Positions 4,709 to 5,607 of a stretch of 5,607 bases of DNA are shown piece after piece (position 1 is the stretch's first letter; each line of letters opens with the position of its first letter). The stretch comes from Comamonas sp. GTDB taxonomy: Bacteria; Pseudomonadota; Gammaproteobacteria; Burkholderiales; Burkholderiaceae_C. Position numbers and translations under genes: made by a program. The notes beneath the pieces are model-generated. The model had not been told where the DNA came from. It was given only the letters and a program-made list of their open reading frames with translations, and did not search any database. The DNA is taken from positions 1-5,607 of the forward strand of contig JAHAYB010000486.1 of assembly GCA_018384835.1 (NCBI GenBank), read 5' to 3'.

Positions 4709-5607
4709 ATGTACTTTGACTTTACTGCCCTGCGCGGCGCTTTGGCTAGCGGCCAGCTCAGTCCCCAGCAAGCTCTGGCGGCCAGCCTTCAGGCCAGCGG
4801 CCAAGCGGCCAATGCCAACGCCTATACCTTGTTTGCTCCCGAGAGCGCCTCGCACCACGCCCCCCACCACGTCCCCCACCTGCACCCCCTCACAGGGGCT
4901 GCCGTCTCGGTCAAAGCCTTGTTTGATGTGCAAGGCTGGGTCACGCACGCAGGCTCTGCCGTCTTGCGCAGCCAGCCCGCCGCCACGGCAGATGCCCCTG
5001 CCGTTGCCCGCCTACGCGCTGCCGGGGCGAGCATCGTGGGGCAGAGCCACATGGTGGAGTTCGCCTTCTCCGGCGTGGGCACCAACCCCCATGACCCCAC
5101 CCCAGCCGGGCTAGATGGCTTGTGGGGGCATGACTTGGGCGGGCGCTATGTGCCTGGCGGTTCATCCTCTGGGGCGGGCGTGTCGGTCGCCAGCGGCAGC
5201 GCTTGGATAGGGCTAGGTTCAGACACGGGCGGCTCTATTCGCATTCCAGCGGCCTTGAATGGCTTGGTAGGCTTTAAATCCACCACAGGTCTAGTGCCGA
5301 CCAAAGGAACCGTTCCCCTCTCTACCAGCCTAGATACCGCTTGCGCTATTACCCGCAGCGTGCGCGATGCCGTGCTAGCGCATGAGGTATTAAGCCAGCG
5401 CCGTATCACCCGCAGCAGTGCGCCACTCTCAGCTTGGCGCTTAGCCGTGCCCCAGCAGTGGATGCTTGATGATTTGGAACCCGCCGTAGCACATGCTTTT
5501 GAGCGCAGCCTAGGCATTTTGCAACGCGCTGGCGCACAGATTACCGCGCTGGATTTACCAGAGCTGCACGCCATTACCGACGTCAACGCCGTAGGTGGCC
5601 TGATTGC
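4709..5607 (+). CDS. Amidase-signature family hydrolase, N-terminal 299 codons
   Basis: Members hydrolyse amide bonds with a Lys–cis-Ser–Ser triad; the substrate here cannot be told. Seen: an open frame from ATG 4709 to the right edge. K69 in VSVKALFD is the catalytic Lys. PGGSSSGAGVSVASG (149-163) gives cis-Ser S152. GSDTGGSIRIPAALNGLVGF (170-189) gives nucleophile S176, exactly 24 residues after S152, as in FAAH (217/241) and malonamidase E2 (131/155). Then come LDTACAITRSVRDA and the start of the C-terminal part. No ATG, GTG or TTG lies in frame between the TAG at 4679-4681 and this ATG, so the start is firm, but no Shine-Dalgarno is visible. Odd points: a His-rich HHAP-HHVP-HLHP repeat at 49-60 before the catalytic Lys, and a somewhat long segment between NP (126-127) and PGG. 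GatA is unlikely without gatB or gatC nearby. The C terminus is outside the window. Confidence 0.93.
   Translation, partial: MYFDFTALRGALASGQLSPQQALAASLQASGQAANANAYTLFAPESASHHAPHHVPHLHPLTGAAVSVKALFDVQGWVTHAGSAVLRSQPAATADAPAVARLRAAGASIVGQSHMVEFAFSGVGTNPHDPTPAGLDGLWGHDLGGRYVPGGSSSGAGVSVASGSAWIGLGSDTGGSIRIPAALNGLVGFKSTTGLVPTKGTVPLSTSLDTACAITRSVRDAVLAHEVLSQRRITRSSAPLSAWRLAVPQQWMLDDLEPAVAHAFERSLGILQRAGAQITALDLPELHAITDVNAVGGLI
4853..4888 (+). repeat. 12-bp tandem repeat, three units, inside the amidase gene
   Basis: Three consecutive 12-bp units lie in frame: CACCACGCCCCC (4853-4864), CACCACGTCCCC (4865-4876) and CACCTGCACCCC (4877-4888). The first two differ by one base and the third is diverged. 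They encode HHAP, HHVP and HLHP (residues 49-60), giving six His in eleven residues. The length in whole codons keeps the frame intact. It looks like a small coding minisatellite that grew by slippage or unequal recombination. Confidence 0.8.

Noticed and set aside
4619..5165. Minus-strand open frames across the amidase gene
   Set aside because: The plus frame carries the full amidase triad in perfect spacing; the minus frames are Arg- and Ala-rich shadows without motifs.
4709..5607. Amidase as GatA of the tRNA-dependent amidotransferase
   Set aside because: No gatC or gatB is adjacent, and the signature alone is shared by all amidase-family enzymes; a substrate cannot be assigned.
1..5607. 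CRISPR array, tRNA, insertion sequence or prophage signs
   Set aside because: No spaced repeats, cloverleaf-like sequence, transposase or terminal inverted repeats were seen by eye on either strand.

Overview
The window is a slice of the conserved bacterial rpsB–tsf–pyrH–frr–uppS–cdsA cluster. All six genes lie on the minus strand and are read from right to left. A divergent amidase-signature gene occupies the right edge on the plus strand. The protein sequences (S2, EF-Ts, a PyrH ending in a Comamonadaceae-like tail, and RRF ending in MQV) suggest a betaproteobacterium, probably Burkholderiales near the Comamonadaceae. This is a judgement from remembered family features, not a search. GC content looks moderate (mid to upper 50s by eye), lower than many Comamonadaceae.

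Layout, in order of transcription on the minus strand. A good promoter at 4675–4702 drives a leader of about 180 nt with strong potential secondary structure. Then come rpsB (ribosomal protein S2), a 189-nt spacer with two long hairpins of which one is a textbook intrinsic terminator, and tsf (EF-Ts). After an 81-nt spacer comes pyrH (UMP kinase), then a 91-nt spacer with a terminator-like 10-bp stem, and frr (ribosome recycling factor). A 92-nt spacer full of small hairpins precedes uppS (undecaprenyl diphosphate synthase), which appears to start with TTG and has no Shine-Dalgarno. Only 14 nt after uppS comes cdsA (phosphatidate cytidylyltransferase), cut by the left edge after 102 codons. 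On the plus strand the amidase gene starts at 4709, six bases from the rpsB -35 box, and runs off the right edge.

The minus-strand genes link translation (S2, EF-Ts, RRF), pyrimidine nucleotide supply (PyrH makes UDP from UMP) and envelope precursors (UppS makes the C55 lipid carrier, CdsA makes CDP-diacylglycerol). The terminators and hairpins between them suggest graded or partly independent expression rather than one uniform transcript.

I do not see an undescribed multi-gene system here. The genes are housekeeping genes. The points worth a second look lie in the non-coding spacers (alternative pairings in the rpsB leader, an internal terminator-like stem before frr, the SD-less TTG start of uppS with a small overlapping ORF) and in the amidase (an HHAP-type repeat encoded by a 12-bp tandem repeat, and its position next to rpsB).
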